DNA from: Methanomicrobiaceae archaeon
GTDB taxonomy: Archaea > Halobacteriota > Methanomicrobia > Methanomicrobiales > Methanomicrobiaceae
DNA: 64,000 bases
Direction of reading: 5' to 3'
Assembly (NCBI GenBank): GCA_016928355.1
Contig: JAFGKW010000056.1
Span: 18,792 to 82,791 of the forward strand
Position 1 is the first letter of the stretch. Every line of letters begins with the position of its first letter. Below are positions 34,781 through 43,398 of this stretch, piece by piece. The position numbers and the translations under genes were made by a program. The notes below the pieces were generated by a model, which was not told the origin of the DNA, searched no databases, and saw only the letters and a list, made by a program, of their open reading frames with translations.

Positions 34781-35348
34781 TAAAAAACTCTCATACAGCA
34801 TCTCTCTGTCACTTATTCTCTTTTTGATTTTTTTTTCAATAGGAGCATTTACGATCAACCAGAATTCAGAAAGCGCTGAAATTCTTCTGCAAACCCTAAA
34901 TGAGGATCTCTTCAATTTTATAAATGAACAGAGCCCGCCTTTTATGGCACTAACCCTTTTTATCAATAATTTTGAGGCATCACTTCTGCTTTTTGCCGGC
35001 GGTGCAACGTTTGGCGTTCTCACCCTGCTGGTCCTTCTGGCAAACGGAGTTATAATCGGATTTGTCGTAGAATATGCTATTGAATTACAGGGAACGGCAG
35101 CAGTCGCCGCAGGAATAATCCCTCACGGGATATTTGAGATCCCGGCATTTATTATCTCATCGGGACTCGGGTTTCTCCTCGCCGAATCGTTATGGCTCGA
35201 ATACAAAGGTAAGGATGATGCTGCTGAGTACGCAATGAAACTATCAAAGATCTACCTTATGACCGTTGTCCCCCTCCTCGCCGCTGCGGCGATTATAGAG
35301 GCTTTTATTACGCCGCAAATCATAAATATAGTAGTTCAGGGAGTCTGA
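34773..35348 (+). CDS. Stage II sporulation protein M-like membrane protein
   Basis: This 191-residue protein has four to five membrane segments. It also has the SpoIIM/DUF95 blocks GGATFGVLTLLVLLANGVII near residue 75 and GIIPHGIFEIPAFIISSGLG near 112. In bacteria SpoIIM takes part in membrane remodelling during sporulation. Archaeal versions are widespread with unknown roles. It is translationally coupled to DUF63 and 3 bp before proS. Confidence 0.9.
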   Translation: MFNKKLSYSISLSLILFLIFFSIGAFTINQNSESAEILLQTLNEDLFNFINEQSPPFMALTLFINNFEASLLLFAGGATFGVLTLLVLLANGVIIGFVVEYAIELQGTAAVAAGIIPHGIFEIPAFIISSGLGFLLAESLWLEYKGKDDAAEYAMKLSKIYLMTVVPLLAAAAIIEAFITPQIINIVVQGV

Positions 35349-35351
35349 TAA

Positions 35352-36785
35352 ATGTCTGAAGACAGCGGTTCATTGCCCTCAAAAAATAATTTTAGCGAAT
35401 GGTATAACGAAATACTCTGGCGTGCCGAAATAATGGATGTCAGGTACCCCGTAAAGGGTCTTTACGTCTGGTATCCGCACGGGTTTGCAATCCGAAAGGC
35501 TACATACGGCATCCTCAGGGAACTTCTCGACAGGGACCATGAAGAGACTCTCTTTCCGCTTTTAATACCGGAGCACGAGTTCATGAAGGAGGCGGAGCAT
35601 ATCAAGGGATTCGAGGAGGAGGTCTACTGGGTTACACACGGCGGTCTCTCCAAACTCGACGTCCCGCTGGCGCTCCGCCCGACGAGCGAGACCGCGATTT
35701 ACCCGATGTATGCACTATGGGTCAGGTCGCATGCAGATCTTCCCCTGAAATATTACCAGATCGTCAACACGTTCAGGTACGAGACGAAGCATACAAGACC
35801 GCTTATCCGGCTTCGCGAGATAACCTCCTTCAAGGAGGCCCACACCGTCCATGCGACATGGGAGGATGCAAATAACCAGGTGGAAGAGGCCGCTGTATTA
35901 TATCGCGAGTTCTACGACCGGCTCTGTGTTCCGATCGTCATGTCGAAGAGGCCGGACTGGGACAAGTTCCCCGGTGCGGATTTCACGCTTGCGGCCGATG
36001 TCATTATGCCGGACGGAAGGACGCTCCAGGCAGGAACGATCCATCACCTTGGCGATAATTTCGCAAAGACCTTTGATATCACATACGAGGACGAGAACGG
36101 CGGGCAGCAGCTTGCGTTCCAGACATGCTACGGGATCTCGGAGAGGTGCATTGCGGCATTAATCTCGGTTCATGGCGATGATAAGGGACTTGTTCTTCCG
36201 CCCGCTCTCGCCCCGGTCCAGATAGTAATCGTCCCGATCATCATGAAGAAGATGGCCGAAGAGGTCGCACAGGCTGCAAAGGATATCGAGGCCGAGATGA
36301 AGACCGCAGGTTACAGAGTCAAAATCGACGACAGACCGCTTCGCCCGGGTGCAAAATACTATCATTGGGAGATGAGAGGCGTTCCGCTCAGGCTGGAGAT
36401 CGGACCGAGGGATATCGAGAACGGCGTTGTTATGGCTGTAAACAGACTCGGGGAGAAGACGACGCTCCCGCGTGAGAACCTTGCAGACGGAGTCAGCTCG
36501 CTTCTCGACGCCTTTAAGGACCAGCTGATGGCTTCGGCGGTCGGGAAGGTCAAAGAGAAGATACATATCGTCAATTCTCTCGACGAGGCGAAAGAGGCCG
36601 TCGAGACAGGAATCGCCGTCGTCCAGTGGTGCGGTTGCGAGGAATGTGCGGACGAGATCGAGAAGGTTCTCGACGTCAGCCTACTCGGCGACGACATCAG
36701 GTCGGAATATATTGAGAAGGCCGAAGGAAAGTGCATCGTCTGCGGCAGGCCCGGGAAACAGGCTGTTGTTGGAAGAAGTTACTGA
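35352..36785 (+). CDS. proS: Prolyl-tRNA synthetase (archaeal/eukaryotic type)
   Basis: This 477-residue class II synthetase has [15 protein letters not shown] near residue 109 (motif 2 region), [20 protein letters not shown], and [10 protein letters not shown]. The C-terminal zinc-binding extension has [14 protein letters not shown] and [11 protein letters not shown], ending in the conserved Tyr (GRSY). GC content is clearly higher than in the flanking genes. It ends the DUF63-SpoIIM-proS run. Confidence 0.96.
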   Translation: MSEDSGSLPSKNNFSEWYNEILWRAEIMDVRYPVKGLYVWYPHGFAIRKATYGILRELLDRDHEETLFPLLIPEHEFMKEAEHIKGFEEEVYWVTHGGLSKLDVPLALRPTSETAIYPMYALWVRSHADLPLKYYQIVNTFRYETKHTRPLIRLREITSFKEAHTVHATWEDANNQVEEAAVLYREFYDRLCVPIVMSKRPDWDKFPGADFTLAADVIMPDGRTLQAGTIHHLGDNFAKTFDITYEDENGGQQLAFQTCYGISERCIAALISVHGDDKGLVLPPALAPVQIVIVPIIMKKMAEEVAQAAKDIEAEMKTAGYRVKIDDRPLRPGAKYYHWEMRGVPLRLEIGPRDIENGVVMAVNRLGEKTTLPRENLADGVSSLLDAFKDQLMASAVGKVKEKIHIVNSLDEAKEAVETGIAVVQWCGCEECADEIEKVLDVSLLGDDIRSEYIEKAEGKCIVCGRPGKQAVVGRSY

Positions 36786-36802
36786 TTTTTTTGCTTTTTT
36801 TT
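36786..36802 (+). terminator. T-rich tract after proS
   Basis: TTTTTTTGCTTTTTTTT directly behind the proS stop fits an archaeal U-tract terminator. A tRNA-like fragment begins at once behind it. Confidence 0.6.
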
Positions 36803-36854
36803 AGAGCACGTCCTTGGTAAGGATGCGGTTGGGGGTTTGGATCTCGGCCGGACT
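36803..36854 (+). pseudogene. Degenerate tRNA-Thr(GGT)-like 3' fragment
   Basis: The stretch reads as a tRNA from the 3' side of the D-stem onward. AGAGCA is followed by anticodon stem CGTCC/GGATG around loop TTGGTAA (GGT). After CGGTT comes GGGGG with T-loop TTTGGAT, which is two changes from TTCGAAT, and decayed T-stem CTCGG. The 5' acceptor and D-loop are missing. The fragment borders the AT-rich accessory patch and may mark an old integration site. Confidence 0.45.
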
Positions 36855-36997
36855 GTTGTTTTTTGTATTTCTTAGCTCTATATTCTGATGTTTTTTAAAA
36901 ATTGATTTATGGTGTGAGCTGAGAACGGAAGCGAGATGGTTTCCAGGAAAAAGACCAGACGGAAGAAATAAACCGAATAGTTAACAAACTCTGAAAA

Positions 36998-37381
36998 ATG
37001 GGAGATTCAAAAGATCCAGATTCACAGGAAAATCTCAAATGGATTATGTACCATCTTGTAGCCTTAGATTATAGTCATGAAAAATATTCAAAAAAAATCA
37101 ATGAATTGACCGAACAAAAAAAGCTAAAAGATGCGAACTCTTCTGAACTAAGATCAATAATTCAGGAAATAAAGAAAATCAGTAGTTGGTATCAGGATTC
37201 TCTCCAAACACATCAAACCAAAGCAATCAATCATATCCCTGAAGGTAAAAGGAAAAAATGGGAGAAAGAATTTCGTGATAAAGAAAATAAATCGTGTTTT
37301 AATCTCTATGTCGAAGATCAAAAACCTGATTTTGATCTCTCAATAAATGCATTCAAAAAAGGAAGCGAACTAAAAAAATAA
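36998..37381 (+). CDS. Uncharacterised AT-rich protein, 127 aa
   Basis: No family is recognised. The protein is charged and helical (YSKKINELTEQKKLKDANSS and IIQEIKKISSWYQDSL), with no membrane segment or signal peptide. Codon use is clearly more AT-rich than proS just upstream, so it is probably acquired DNA. It lies between two degenerate tRNA fragments, at 36803-36854 and 37401-37468. Confidence 0.6.
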   Translation: MGDSKDPDSQENLKWIMYHLVALDYSHEKYSKKINELTEQKKLKDANSSELRSIIQEIKKISSWYQDSLQTHQTKAINHIPEGKRKKWEKEFRDKENKSCFNLYVEDQKPDFDLSINAFKKGSELKK

Positions 37382-37400
37382 TTGATTCATCAATGCATTT

Positions 37401-37468
37401 AGCCAAAGTGATAGGATCTTAAGATCCTGTCTTGTAAGAGTTCGAAGGTTCGAAACCTGCCGGTCTCA
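37401..37468 (+). pseudogene. Degenerate tRNA-Leu(TAA) 3' fragment
   Basis: The stretch matches a leucine tRNA from the D-loop onward. AGCCAAAGTGAT leads into anticodon arm AGGA-TCTTAAGA-TCCT with TAA, then a long class-II variable arm TCTTGTAAGAGTTC, T-arm GAAGG-TTCGAAA-CCTGC and acceptor strand CGGTCTC plus A. The anticodon loop has one extra T (8 nt), the T-stem has an A-G mismatch, and the 5' acceptor and first D-stem half are absent. It is therefore not a working tRNA. Confidence 0.7.
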
Positions 37469-37544
37469 TTTTTGTTTTAGTTTGTAGCATCATATTATAA
37501 TGAATTGTCAATAACTGTTGGATGAAAGAAAGGAATCTGATAAC

Positions 37545-39653
37545 ATGGCCAATGACGAATCCTCATCAAAACCATTTTTTGATGAATTTATTGAAGGAAG
37601 TAAAATAAATTGTTCAAAAGCATTGAATGATATTGAAGAGAAGCTAAAGAGACTAAACAAATTAGAAATCATCTCTAGATTATCGATTCTTACTAAGACC
37701 GAAATTGGAAAGTATTACATAGCAGATCATAGTATTTTTGATTTACCTTGCCTAAATTTTGTAATTGGTCTTGCATTGAAAAATGAATTCTGTAGTGACG
37801 TAAAACCTTCCAATGAAGATATTGATTTAATTCTAAAGGATTTGCAATTATATTTTTTACACTTTCTTCCGTCAATGATGCCAACATCTGGCAATAAAGA
37901 AAATATTGACGATGTAATCTTCCATGCTCAAATGCATGCATTAATCAAGCAACTAAATCCTGAAAAGTATCCATTCCAAATGAAGGAATTACTTCTTGAA
38001 ACATTTGGAAAGTTTGAAGAATATTTCTCTAAAAATTTTGGTTTCACGATCACCGATGTTATTATATTCAGTGAAAAAATAATCCAACAATATGAAAATT
38101 TGATAATTCAGAGAATAAGTAAAATAAATCATGCAAATACAGAACCTGGGATTGATTTTTTTTCAAAAACAGGAGATCTGTTAGCGATTGATCCTGAAGA
38201 TTTTTGTAAATCCAACTGTTGTGATATAATTAAATTTAAAAGGTATCTTGATGTTTTTTCATGTCACTTTGGTGAAGGGTCACCCACATACAACTCACCT
38301 CTTGATGAGAATATCTTCCTTAAAAAACCAATATTATGTTATAATGGACGATATTTTGCACCAATTCCCCAGGATTTATTCCAAAATTTACCCTTAATAT
38401 TTGAAGGAATATTAGAGGAAGAAAAACGTAAGAATTCAAAAGTTTGGCAAAAATATCAGGGAATTAAAGCTAAGTTTACTGAGAAAAAAGTAACAGAATA
38501 TCTTGGGCGAGTTTTTGAAAAAGAAAAGGTTCATGAAAATTTATTTTATCCTATTGGGGAGGATAAGACTGCAGAAGTTGATCACATTATCCCATATTCC
38601 AATTATATCATAATCGCCGAATCAAAGTCTGGAAACTTTACAATTACTCCAAAAAAAGAGGGTATTAATAGAATTTCTACAAACCTTAAAAAATTAGTCT
38701 GTGAGGCGCACAATCAAGGATTAAGGGCTAAAGAATATATAAAAACCACGATTCCTGCGACATTTACAAATTCAAGAGGGAAAAAAATATTGGAAATTGA
38801 ATATAAAGAAGATATTACCAGGTTTATTCTTATAAATGTGACATTAGAACCTTTGTTAAGTTTTTCAAGTAGCCTTAAAAATATCGAATCACTGGGACTT
38901 TTTTCTCAATCTGAACTCCCATGGTCAGTTAATTTATTTGAATTAGATATCCTTACAAGGTGTATCGATTCACCTGCTGTTTTCCTTCATTACATAGAGA
39001 GACGACTAAGTACGCAAGAGACAGGTTTGTTTGCGGCATTTGATGAATTATCTTTCCTAGGTTTATATTTAGACAGGGGGAATTTCAACATTTATTTAGA
39101 TGATGGTTCGATACCAACACAAATTCACTTAGATACTGAATTTTTAGAAGCTTTCGATGAACATTATTTACATGGAGGTGAACTTCCAAAATTAACGATT
39201 GAAAAAGAAATTAGCGATATTATTCACGAATTAGAACAATTGCATCCTGAAAGATTCATAAATATTACAAATACAATTTTAGATTTAAGCCATGAAACGA
39301 GGAAGAGTCTGATTGAATATATAAATAAGATAATCTTCCTATCGACTACAGATGGGAAAAGGCATGATTTTTCTTTAATGACAGAAGTAAAAAAAACCGG
39401 AATTACTGTTTTTGCGCAAATAGGGACCGAAAATCTATATGATCATTTATCCTCATTTTGTTTGTTAAAAAAATATCAGTCGAAAGCCGACTGCTGGATT
39501 GGTCTTGGTATTGACGTTTTAGATACAAAAAGATTCATCAATACCTATCTTTTTTATGATGAGAAATGGAAACGCGATAAAAGAATGGATAAAACAATAA
39601 AATTTAGTCTTGAAAAAGGGATTATTAAGGCGAAACCAGATTTTCAAAATTAA
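37545..39653 (+). CDS. Uncharacterised large protein with PD-(D/E)XK (NERD/Mrr-like) motif
   Basis: This protein of about 702 residues is AT-rich. In its middle, around residues 340-370, it has TAEVDHIIPYSNYIIIAESK, a D-x(n)-ExK arrangement typical of restriction-like nuclease folds such as NERD, preceded by a helix EYLGRVFEKEKVHENLF. No ATPase, helicase or membrane domain is visible. Start chosen at ATG 37545 behind AAAGGA; a TTG at 37518 would add nine residues. It may be a defence or DNA-processing gene, but the nuclease call rests on one motif. Confidence 0.65.
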   Translation: MANDESSSKPFFDEFIEGSKINCSKALNDIEEKLKRLNKLEIISRLSILTKTEIGKYYIADHSIFDLPCLNFVIGLALKNEFCSDVKPSNEDIDLILKDLQLYFLHFLPSMMPTSGNKENIDDVIFHAQMHALIKQLNPEKYPFQMKELLLETFGKFEEYFSKNFGFTITDVIIFSEKIIQQYENLIIQRISKINHANTEPGIDFFSKTGDLLAIDPEDFCKSNCCDIIKFKRYLDVFSCHFGEGSPTYNSPLDENIFLKKPILCYNGRYFAPIPQDLFQNLPLIFEGILEEEKRKNSKVWQKYQGIKAKFTEKKVTEYLGRVFEKEKVHENLFYPIGEDKTAEVDHIIPYSNYIIIAESKSGNFTITPKKEGINRISTNLKKLVCEAHNQGLRAKEYIKTTIPATFTNSRGKKILEIEYKEDITRFILINVTLEPLLSFSSSLKNIESLGLFSQSELPWSVNLFELDILTRCIDSPAVFLHYIERRLSTQETGLFAAFDELSFLGLYLDRGNFNIYLDDGSIPTQIHLDTEFLEAFDEHYLHGGELPKLTIEKEISDIIHELEQLHPERFINITNTILDLSHETRKSLIEYINKIIFLSTTDGKRHDFSLMTEVKKTGITVFAQIGTENLYDHLSSFCLLKKYQSKADCWIGLGIDVLDTKRFINTYLFYDEKWKRDKRMDKTIKFSLEKGIIKAKPDFQN

Positions 39654-39726
39654 TAGATCTTTTATTAATGTGGCTCATTCCTTTCCGTGAATGCTACAAA
39701 ATATTCATTTAAACAGATTTCAATAA

Positions 39727-40026
39727 TCACGAGGACCTGTATCCAAATATCTTATCATACTCCTTATGATCCATCCAGTCGATCAGCAGGGTTATCCGGC
39801 CTTCATCATCTGATGCTATCCAGTATATCAGTCTCCATGATCTGTTGAGATCATACTTCCAGAGATTGTCCGGTTTGAAAACCTTATTGTATCTCTTTGG
39901 GATCAGGCGTTTTGGGATCTGAATCCCGGAAAAAGGATCTTTTTCTATATTATCAATCGCTTTATTCAGAGCCTTTAAAATGCGTTTGTCTTCCGAATAC
40001 AAGGATGGTGCCTGATAAGACAACAA
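39727..40026 (-). CDS. RelE/ParE-type toxin remnant with replaced N-terminus
   Basis: From KRILKALNKAIDNIEKDPF onward the protein matches archaeal RelE-like toxins, including GIQIPKRLIPKRY, LWKYDLNRSWRLIYWI and the final LIDWMDHKEYDKIFGY. The first roughly 13 residues are instead read from the broken MFS gene next door, in another frame. A usual family N-terminus is missing and no antitoxin gene is present. It is probably inactive or an orphan. Confidence 0.65.
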   Translation of the reverse strand: MLSYQAPSLYSEDKRILKALNKAIDNIEKDPFSGIQIPKRLIPKRYNKVFKPDNLWKYDLNRSWRLIYWIASDDEGRITLLIDWMDHKEYDKIFGYRSS

Positions 40027-40195
40027 GATAGATTACCAGCGCCCAGGATACCGTACTAAGGTTCGAATCGAAATATCTTGCAATTGTCGGAAGCGATACA
40101 TTGAGAAGGCTGATGTTGAACGATCCGATGAAGACTCCGATGCCGACTGTGAAAATTATCCATTTTACCGGCAGATGCGGACTGCTATCCTCCAT
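39990..40195 (-). pseudogene. Truncated MFS drug-efflux transporter (N-terminal fragment)
   Basis: The frame starting at ATG 40195 has the first membrane helix and DHA2/EmrB-type motif (GSFNISLLNVSLPTIARYF), then a second helix (ALVIYLVVLSGTILVFG). Near 39990 it joins sequence belonging to the RelE-like toxin and soon stops. About 85 percent of a normal transporter is missing. The joint marks a deletion or recombination. Confidence 0.7.
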
Positions 40196-40247
40196 ATTAT
40201 CATATTAAAAAGGGGGGGTTATAAAATATTTGAATTGATCCGGACAA

Positions 40248-40784
40248 TTACTGCTGTCCAGGGGCCATTCCCGGCTGAAGAGGCGTATATACTCTTGTTC
40301 CAAGCTCTTTGTCCAGCATGAAAAGCATCTGTTTGCCGCCGCCCTCTTCTATCATCCTGAGCTTATCCACGATCTCTCCTGCATCCTCTTCCTCCTCGAT
40401 CTGCTCGTCGACGAACCACTGGAGCATGTTATGAGTCGCATGGTCCTTCAGGTCGATTGAGAGATCGACGAGATTGTTGATCATGGAGGTTACTTTTTGT
40501 TCGTGCTCAAGGGAAACCTGAAAAGCGTCAAGCGGGGATGCCCATTCCGACGGCGGGGCGTCTATCGGGTGCAGTATGACCCTCCCGCCTCTTGATATGA
40601 CATACCGAAATATCTTCATTGCATGATCTTTTTCTTCCTGGGCCTGGATAAATTCCCAGTTTGCAAATCCCTTAAGGCCGGCGGACTCGTACCATGACGA
40701 CATCGAAAGGTAGAGGTATGAAGAATATAGTTCCCACTTGATCTGTTCGTTCAGTGCAGCTTCCATTCTCTTGTCAATTGTCAT
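40248..40784 (-). CDS. ftnA: Ferritin (non-haem, bacterial type)
   Basis: This 178-residue four-helix protein stores iron. Ferroxidase-centre residues are visible in LNEQIKWELYSSYLYLSMS (Glu16), in AQEEKDHAMKIF (Glu49, His52) and later Glu residues in FQVSLEHEQKVTSMI. The ATG at 40782-40784 is chosen because GGAGGAG lies eight bases before it. The longer frame to 40835 is not supported. It belongs to no clear operon, but it is close to an oxygen-sensitive 2-oxoacid oxidoreductase. Confidence 0.95.
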   Translation of the reverse strand: MTIDKRMEAALNEQIKWELYSSYLYLSMSSWYESAGLKGFANWEFIQAQEEKDHAMKIFRYVISRGGRVILHPIDAPPSEWASPLDAFQVSLEHEQKVTSMINNLVDLSIDLKDHATHNMLQWFVDEQIEEEEDAGEIVDKLRMIEEGGGKQMLFMLDKELGTRVYTPLQPGMAPGQQ

Positions 40785-40851
40785 TTTTTTCTCCTCCTGA
40801 CATTCGAGAATAAACTTATAATTATATAAAATCACCTGTCATCTCAGGAAT

Positions 40852-41685
40852 CTATAGACCAAAATATTCAATAACAGCCTTCCTGCGACTTTTTAAATCA
40901 GTAGTTTCATACTCGAACCTCTCTTCAAATATCTGGCGAATTTCTTCATATATAATTCCGGCAGGAATATCGGAATCGCTGTTATAATCCCATTCCCCGG
41001 CAAGGATAAAAGCCTCATTAATATCCCCGGAATCACCCTGATATTCATAGATATGCCTATCATAAAATGATGATTTGTCATAAAAACTTGCACAGACCTG
41101 AAGCACTTCTATCAGGGCAAATCCCTTGTGGGACATTCCGGACCATATCAGTTTCTGGAGCTGATCCATTCTTCCGGTATATCCTCTTGCAAGAAAGGTC
41201 GCACCTGAACATAAAAGAAGTTTCAACGGGTTGAAAGGCTTCTCCTTTCCATCTCCGGGATTTGTTTTTCCATGATAACTGTCAGGAGAGGTTGGAGTAT
41301 ATTGTCCCATAGTAAGTCCATATACACGGTTATCATGGACTATAACGGTTATATCGACATTTCTTTTTGCAGCAAAGAGGAGGTGTTCAAGCCCCTCTGC
41401 ATATGAATCGCCGTCACCTACACAGCAGATCACTTTAAGATCAGGATTTGCAATTTTGATTCCCGTGGCAAACGGGATGGCACGCCCGTGAAGAGAATAT
41501 ACAGTATTTATATTCAGGTAGTCAGCAATCTTTCCATGGCAGCCGATTCCTGCTACAAGTACAATCTCATCTTTTTTTGAACCGTTTTTCTCATATTCCT
41601 CGATTATTCTCCTTATAGAATGAAGGATCGCAAAATTTCCGCAACCCTCACACCATGTATTTGGGGCATCTGTAATATAAGACAA
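40852..41685 (-). CDS. 2-oxoacid:ferredoxin oxidoreductase subunit beta
   Basis: This 277-residue thiamine-diphosphate-binding subunit has WCEGCGNFAILHSIRR at the start, GIGCHGKIADYL, VCVGDGDSYAEG-like CCVGDGDSYAEG and HDNRVYGLTMGQYTPTSP. These mark the pyruvate/2-oxoglutarate ferredoxin oxidoreductase family. Start is TTG at 41685, backed by GGAGGTGAT six bases upstream inside the end of the alpha gene. The substrate (2-oxoglutarate, branched-chain or other) cannot be decided. A four-cysteine [4Fe-4S] cluster site is plausible. Confidence 0.92.
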   Translation of the reverse strand: MSYITDAPNTWCEGCGNFAILHSIRRIIEEYEKNGSKKDEIVLVAGIGCHGKIADYLNINTVYSLHGRAIPFATGIKIANPDLKVICCVGDGDSYAEGLEHLLFAAKRNVDITVIVHDNRVYGLTMGQYTPTSPDSYHGKTNPGDGKEKPFNPLKLLLCSGATFLARGYTGRMDQLQKLIWSGMSHKGFALIEVLQVCASFYDKSSFYDRHIYEYQGDSGDINEAFILAGEWDYNSDSDIPAGIIYEEIRQIFEERFEYETTDLKSRRKAVIEYFGL

Positions 41686-43350
41686 TTAAATCACCTCCAT
41701 TAAACGTTTTTCAAGAGTTTCCAGGCTAATCTGCCTCCCGCTGTAATTGAGAATCCTGTTATCTGAGAAAAAACCATAACTTTTCATCAGTTCTGAAAGC
41801 TGTCCCGTGGAATTATCCTCGACAACAATAATTTTAGAAGATTCTGAAATTGCAGTTTCAAACTGTTTTTCCGGGAAAGGGTGCAGAACAATCGGCTGAA
41901 CGGATCGTATTTTTAATCTCGAGCACAATTCACTGCAAAGGGGTCCATTGGACCCCCAGGATACCACCGTGGTTCCGGAATTTGAATTTCCTGACCTTAA
42001 AACACATTTTTCACCTTCCATATCTCTTTTAATTATTGATGCTTTCCTTATCCTCTTCTCAGCCAGTTTCTCAAGAATTCGAGGATTTTCGGTAGAGATT
42101 CCCGATTCATCATGTGTTTTCCCGTTAATCTTTACCGGCCCGGAATTCCCATTGAAAAATCCCAGTGGCGATATCCCGTCCCCAGTAAACCGGTATCTCA
42201 GATAAGGCCCTTCATCAACTTCCTTGTAACCATAATCATAATCCTCGTTTATGACAGTTTCAGGACTTAGACTGTATAGAGAGTCATTCAGCGTAACATC
42301 AGTCAGTATTATTACCGGGACCTGATACTTCCATGCAAGTCCGGGAGCCTTTGCCGACCACATAAATGCCTGTTCAGCATTTCCAGGAGATATTACAATC
42401 CTTGGGAATTCACCATGTCCTGCACTTATTGCATATGGGAGATCACTCTGTGCAGTATATGTCGGAGCCCCGGTAGAGGGGGACTGCCTCTGTGAATTAA
42501 TTATTACTATTGGAATTTCTGCAAGACCTGAATAGGAAATACCCTCATTCATGAGACAGAACCCACCGCCAGATGTCCCTACAGCAGCTCTGCACCCGCA
42601 GCATGCCATCCCCTCAGCCATCAGAATTGCAGCAATCTCTCCTTCAGGCTGGAAAACCTTAAGGTTAAATTCATCCTTTTTTGATGATAAAAAATGAAGT
42701 ATGCCTGAAGCAGGAGACATCGGGTAGGCAATATATCCTTCAATCCCGCCATAACAAAGACCGAGCCCGAGTGACTCACTACCAGTAATTAACTTAGCCC
42801 TGTTTTCTCCTGCTCGTATAAGCTGAAATTTTACCTCGGAAATATCATATCCTTTTCTGGCAATATCCAGATTAAGAGCGCTTCTCACTGGAAATTTATC
42901 AAGAAGGATTTGTTCTACATCCGACCATTCCAGACCTGCAGTTTTACAGAAAGCACCAATAAGGCATGAATTGATCATTATAGGAACTCCTCCCGCACTA
43001 TCTACGATAGATACAGCAGGGATTCCTATACCTTCTGCATTTTTAACTTTATCAGAATTGAATATAACAACTGTATGAGGAGATAATTCAGCCTCGTGCA
43101 ATTTAATAGTATTTTTGTCGAGAGCAAGAACAATATCCGGTTTTCGTTTTATTCCACCCACCGGATGCTCAGAAGCCCTGATTATGGAATAATTATGACC
43201 GCCTTTTATCAGGGATGGATGATCAAATATCATGAAAATATAATAACCCATTTCAGACAGAATTTCTGCAATTACCTGCCCGGCCCTGTTTATTCCTTCA
43301 CCTGCTTTCCCTCCGATTAAAATTTCTATCTCAGATCCTTTTTCTCCCAT
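41686..43350 (-). CDS. 2-oxoacid:ferredoxin oxidoreductase subunit alpha (fused gamma-alpha)
   Basis: This 554-residue protein fuses an N-terminal gamma domain (residues 1-180, EILIGGKAGEGINRAGQVIAEIL and GGHNYSIIRASEHP) to an alpha domain with the pyrimidine-binding region (GGIEGYIAYPMSPASGILHFL and AVGTSGGGFCLMNEGI), and INSQRQSPSTGAPTYTAQSDL. The fused gamma-alpha type is common in archaea. No delta (ferredoxin) subunit is adjacent. It ends directly before the beta gene, whose ribosome-binding site is in its last codons. Confidence 0.93.
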   Translation of the reverse strand: MGEKGSEIEILIGGKAGEGINRAGQVIAEILSEMGYYIFMIFDHPSLIKGGHNYSIIRASEHPVGGIKRKPDIVLALDKNTIKLHEAELSPHTVVIFNSDKVKNAEGIGIPAVSIVDSAGGVPIMINSCLIGAFCKTAGLEWSDVEQILLDKFPVRSALNLDIARKGYDISEVKFQLIRAGENRAKLITGSESLGLGLCYGGIEGYIAYPMSPASGILHFLSSKKDEFNLKVFQPEGEIAAILMAEGMACCGCRAAVGTSGGGFCLMNEGISYSGLAEIPIVIINSQRQSPSTGAPTYTAQSDLPYAISAGHGEFPRIVISPGNAEQAFMWSAKAPGLAWKYQVPVIILTDVTLNDSLYSLSPETVINEDYDYGYKEVDEGPYLRYRFTGDGISPLGFFNGNSGPVKINGKTHDESGISTENPRILEKLAEKRIRKASIIKRDMEGEKCVLRSGNSNSGTTVVSWGSNGPLCSELCSRLKIRSVQPIVLHPFPEKQFETAISESSKIIVVEDNSTGQLSELMKSYGFFSDNRILNYSGRQISLETLEKRLMEVI

Positions 43351-43398
43351 GAAAACTGGAAAGGAAAGGAGTGAATAAAATCCTTTCTGTCAAAGTAA

